DNA of 64,000 nt. It comes from Bacillus haynesii. Lineage in GTDB: Bacteria > Bacillota > Bacilli > Bacillales > Bacillaceae. The first letter of the stretch is position 1, and each line of letters opens with the position of its first letter. Position numbers and translations under genes: made by a program. The stretch covers positions 186,001 through 250,000 of the forward strand of contig NZ_MRBL01000016.1 in the NCBI RefSeq assembly GCF_001969855.1. Reading direction: 5' to 3'. The notes beneath the pieces are model-generated. The model saw nothing but the letters and a program-made list of their open reading frames with translations. It had not been told where the DNA came from and searched no databases. Below, piece by piece: positions 62,381 to 64,000 of this stretch.

Positions 62381-63364
62381 CTATGACGGATTAATATCGA
62401 TATCGGCGGAGTATATTTTTTTAATGCCGTCACTCGTTTCCAGGATCAAGACGCCTTCTTCGTCTATTCCCAGCGCTTTGCCGTGAAACGTTCCGTTCAG
62501 CGTCCTGGCCGTCAATTCGCGGTTCAGGGACAAAGCGTAGCTCTCCCATAAAAGCTTGATCGGTTCGAAACCGTAGGCGAGATAGTCTTCATACCTTTTT
62601 TCGAAAATTGCCATTATTGTTTGAATCAATGCCGCTCTGTCGATTTTTTCACCGCTTGTGAGACGAAGGCTTGTCGCTGTTTCTTTTAATTCTTCCGGAA
62701 AGTCGCCAGCAAGCTGATTGACGTTGATCCCCGTTCCGACAATGACGGAATGGACCTGATCCGCTTCCGCCTGCAGTTCGGTTAAGATCCCGACCACTTT
62801 TTTGCCGTTGATCAAAATATCGTTCGGCCATTTAATTTCGGCTGCGATGCCGGTTTGCTCTTCGATTGCCTGAACGATCGCGACAGCGGCTAAAAGCGTC
62901 AGCTGCGGCGTTTTTTGCACGGGCATTTCAGGCCTTAAAATGATGCTCATCCAAATGCCGTTTCCTTCCGGGGAATGCCATGCTCTCGCCATTCTTCCCC
63001 TTCCTTCTGTCTGCTTGTCGGCAACGATGATCGTTCCTTCCGGCGCACCGTTGTTTGCCAGTTCATGGGCGATTTTTTGAGTGGATGAAACGACATCCTG
63101 AAAATGGATGGTTTGTCCCATTTTTTTCGTTTTTAACCCGAGCCTGATTTCATCTTCGGTGATTTTGTCAGGTTTTTTTATCATTTTATAGCCGAGCTTT
63201 CGGACCGCTTCAAGTTCATATCCCGATTTTCTCAGATCTTCGATATGCTTCCAAACGGCGGTTCTCGAGCATCCGAGCTCTTCGCTGATTTTCTGGCCTG
63301 AAATGAATTCGCCGTCGGCTTCTGTAAACAATTGAATGAGTTTCTTTCTTAAATTTGACTGCAT
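62381..63364 (-). CDS. birA: Biotin protein ligase and biotin repressor BirA
   Basis: 327-aa bifunctional protein. N-terminal winged helix (GQKISEELGCSRTAVWKHIEDLR), then the biotin ligase domain with GRGRMARAWHSPEGNGIWMS and KWPNDILINGKKVVGIL, and a C-terminal SH3-like domain. Attaches biotin to carboxylases and represses bio operons with biotinyl-AMP. ATG 63364 is 11 nt after GAGGAG; a GTG at 63376 is too close. Overlaps cca by 16 nt. Confidence 0.96.
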   Translation of the reverse strand: MQSNLRKKLIQLFTEADGEFISGQKISEELGCSRTAVWKHIEDLRKSGYELEAVRKLGYKMIKKPDKITEDEIRLGLKTKKMGQTIHFQDVVSSTQKIAHELANNGAPEGTIIVADKQTEGRGRMARAWHSPEGNGIWMSIILRPEMPVQKTPQLTLLAAVAIVQAIEEQTGIAAEIKWPNDILINGKKVVGILTELQAEADQVHSVIVGTGINVNQLAGDFPEELKETATSLRLTSGEKIDRAALIQTIMAIFEKRYEDYLAYGFEPIKLLWESYALSLNRELTARTLNGTFHGKALGIDEEGVLILETSDGIKKIYSADIDINPS

Positions 63365-64000
63365 GAATCCAGCCACTCCTCTATGGCTTTTTTTTGATTG
63401 GCAAGCTCCCCGTTTAACACGGCCCGCTCAATCCGTTTCAAATCATCGGACACCCATTTCCCGGCCGGCTTGTTTCTGAAATTCAGCAAATCGCTTCCAG
63501 ACACCGCCAGGTCTTTCAGGGTTTTAATCGGAAGCGCACGGTACGACTGTCTGATTTCAGCCAGCCGCTGTTCATCGATTGCCTGCTTGTCCCTCAAGCT
63601 GCGAATGGCGGAAGCGGACAGCAGCGTCTCTTCCCCCGCCTCATACATCGAGACGGCATCCCATTTTTGATCGATCCGTTCAGCCGTCAGGAGCGCCTGT
63701 TTGATGACTTTCCCCGGCAGCTTCCACCCTTTTAAAAACCGCTGCGCTTCAGCGGAATCGATCGATATCATATGAATGAAAGCCGCCCATATATCGGCTC
63801 TTTTTTGAAGTTGATGAAAAGGAAAAGCCATGGCAGCCAGAACGCGCTCTTTTTTCCCGTCCAGCCCAGGAAGCTCCTTGTAAAGCCCTGTTTCGGCCGC
63901 CGCTTCCAGAGCCCGGTCCGCTGCTTTTCCTTTCAAAAGCTTTTCGAATTCAACCGTTTTCCGCTCTGTAGAAATATGAGCCAAAAGCAGACGGTTTTCG
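63349..64000 (-). CDS. cca: CCA-adding tRNA nucleotidyltransferase (5' part outside window)
   Basis: C-terminal 216 codons of the CCA-adding enzyme, which builds or repairs the tRNA 3' end. The visible part covers the helical neck, body and tail domains (HISTERKTVEFEKLLKG, PGLDGKKERVLAAM, GSDLLNFRNKPAGKWV); the catalytic head lies outside. Its stop is within birA. Operon order cca-birA as in B. subtilis. Confidence 0.93.
   Translation of the reverse strand, partial: ENRLLLAHISTERKTVEFEKLLKGKAADRALEAAAETGLYKELPGLDGKKERVLAAMAFPFHQLQKRADIWAAFIHMISIDSAEAQRFLKGWKLPGKVIKQALLTAERIDQKWDAVSMYEAGEETLLSASAIRSLRDKQAIDEQRLAEIRQSYRALPIKTLKDLAVSGSDLLNFRNKPAGKWVSDDLKRIERAVLNGELANQKKAIEEWLDSCSQI

Overview
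The window looks like core chromosome of a Bacillus subtilis-group bacterium, most likely from the B. licheniformis side of the group. Gene order follows the B. subtilis ypm-ypl-ypj-yph-ypg-ypf-ype-ypd-ypb-ypw-yps-ypr-ypp-ypo-pan-birA segment almost gene for gene. Spore genes (sspL, sspM, cotD, yppG) and the type-B RNase P RNA fit this. The lineage call rests on departures from the B. subtilis 168 layout as I remember it: an fhs gene, a DegV-family gene next to ypmQ, an AIM24-family gene beside ugtP, a GNAT gene beside bpsA, and no thyB next to dfrA. I see no prophage, insertion sequence, tRNA, rRNA or CRISPR array.

Layout. 1-8.4 kb: ypmR, ypmQ (Sco1-type), a DegV protein, ypmP, ilvA, yplP-yplQ, ypkP-dfrA and ypjP-ypjQ. 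8.5-17 kb: a 24-aa membrane peptide, ypiP, bacilliredoxin brxA, ilvD, ypgR, ypgQ-bsaA, fhs and metA. 17-24.4 kb: ugtP, AIM24-family gene, cspD, degR, ypzA, ypeQ-ypeP, ypdP-ypdQ, sspL, a structured intergenic element, ypcP, a gamma-SASP-like gene and ypbS. 24.4-36.7 kb: the double dynamin dynA, a Fur-box-controlled 31-aa peptide, the bpsA-ypbQ polyketide pair, a GNAT gene, xpt-pbuX under a purine riboswitch, ypwA, the helicase ypvA and yptA. 36.9-46 kb: a tyrosine/lysine/cysteine repeat protein, ypsC, rnpB, gpsB, ypsA, cotD, the mrfA-mrfB repair pair, ypqE, ypqA and yppG. 46-64 kb: yppF-yppC with sspM, recU-ponA, ypoC-nth-dnaD-asnS-aspB-ypmB-ypmA-dinG, panB-panC-panD, birA and the 3' part of cca.

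Functional groups: branched-chain amino-acid synthesis with CodY-like boxes (ilvA, ilvD); one-carbon, methionine and folate supply (fhs, metA, dfrA); pantothenate and biotin use (panBCD, birA, linked to aspB by aspartate); redox and thiol stress (ypmQ, brxA, bsaA); cell envelope and division (ugtP, gpsB, ypsA, ponA, dynA); DNA maintenance (recU, nth, dnaD, dinG, ypvA, mrfAB, ypcP); and spore structure.

The least expected signals are regulatory or very small: a consensus sigma-W promoter on the AIM24 gene, a Fur box inside the promoter of a 31-aa membrane peptide, an Ile/Val/Leu-containing leader-peptide ORF before ilvD, a hairpin masking the brxA ribosome-binding site, an attenuator-like panB leader, and a structured element between sspL and ypcP bracketed by two near-identical 26-bp terminator hairpins. 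All homology calls are from protein sequence and memory of the families; no search was run.
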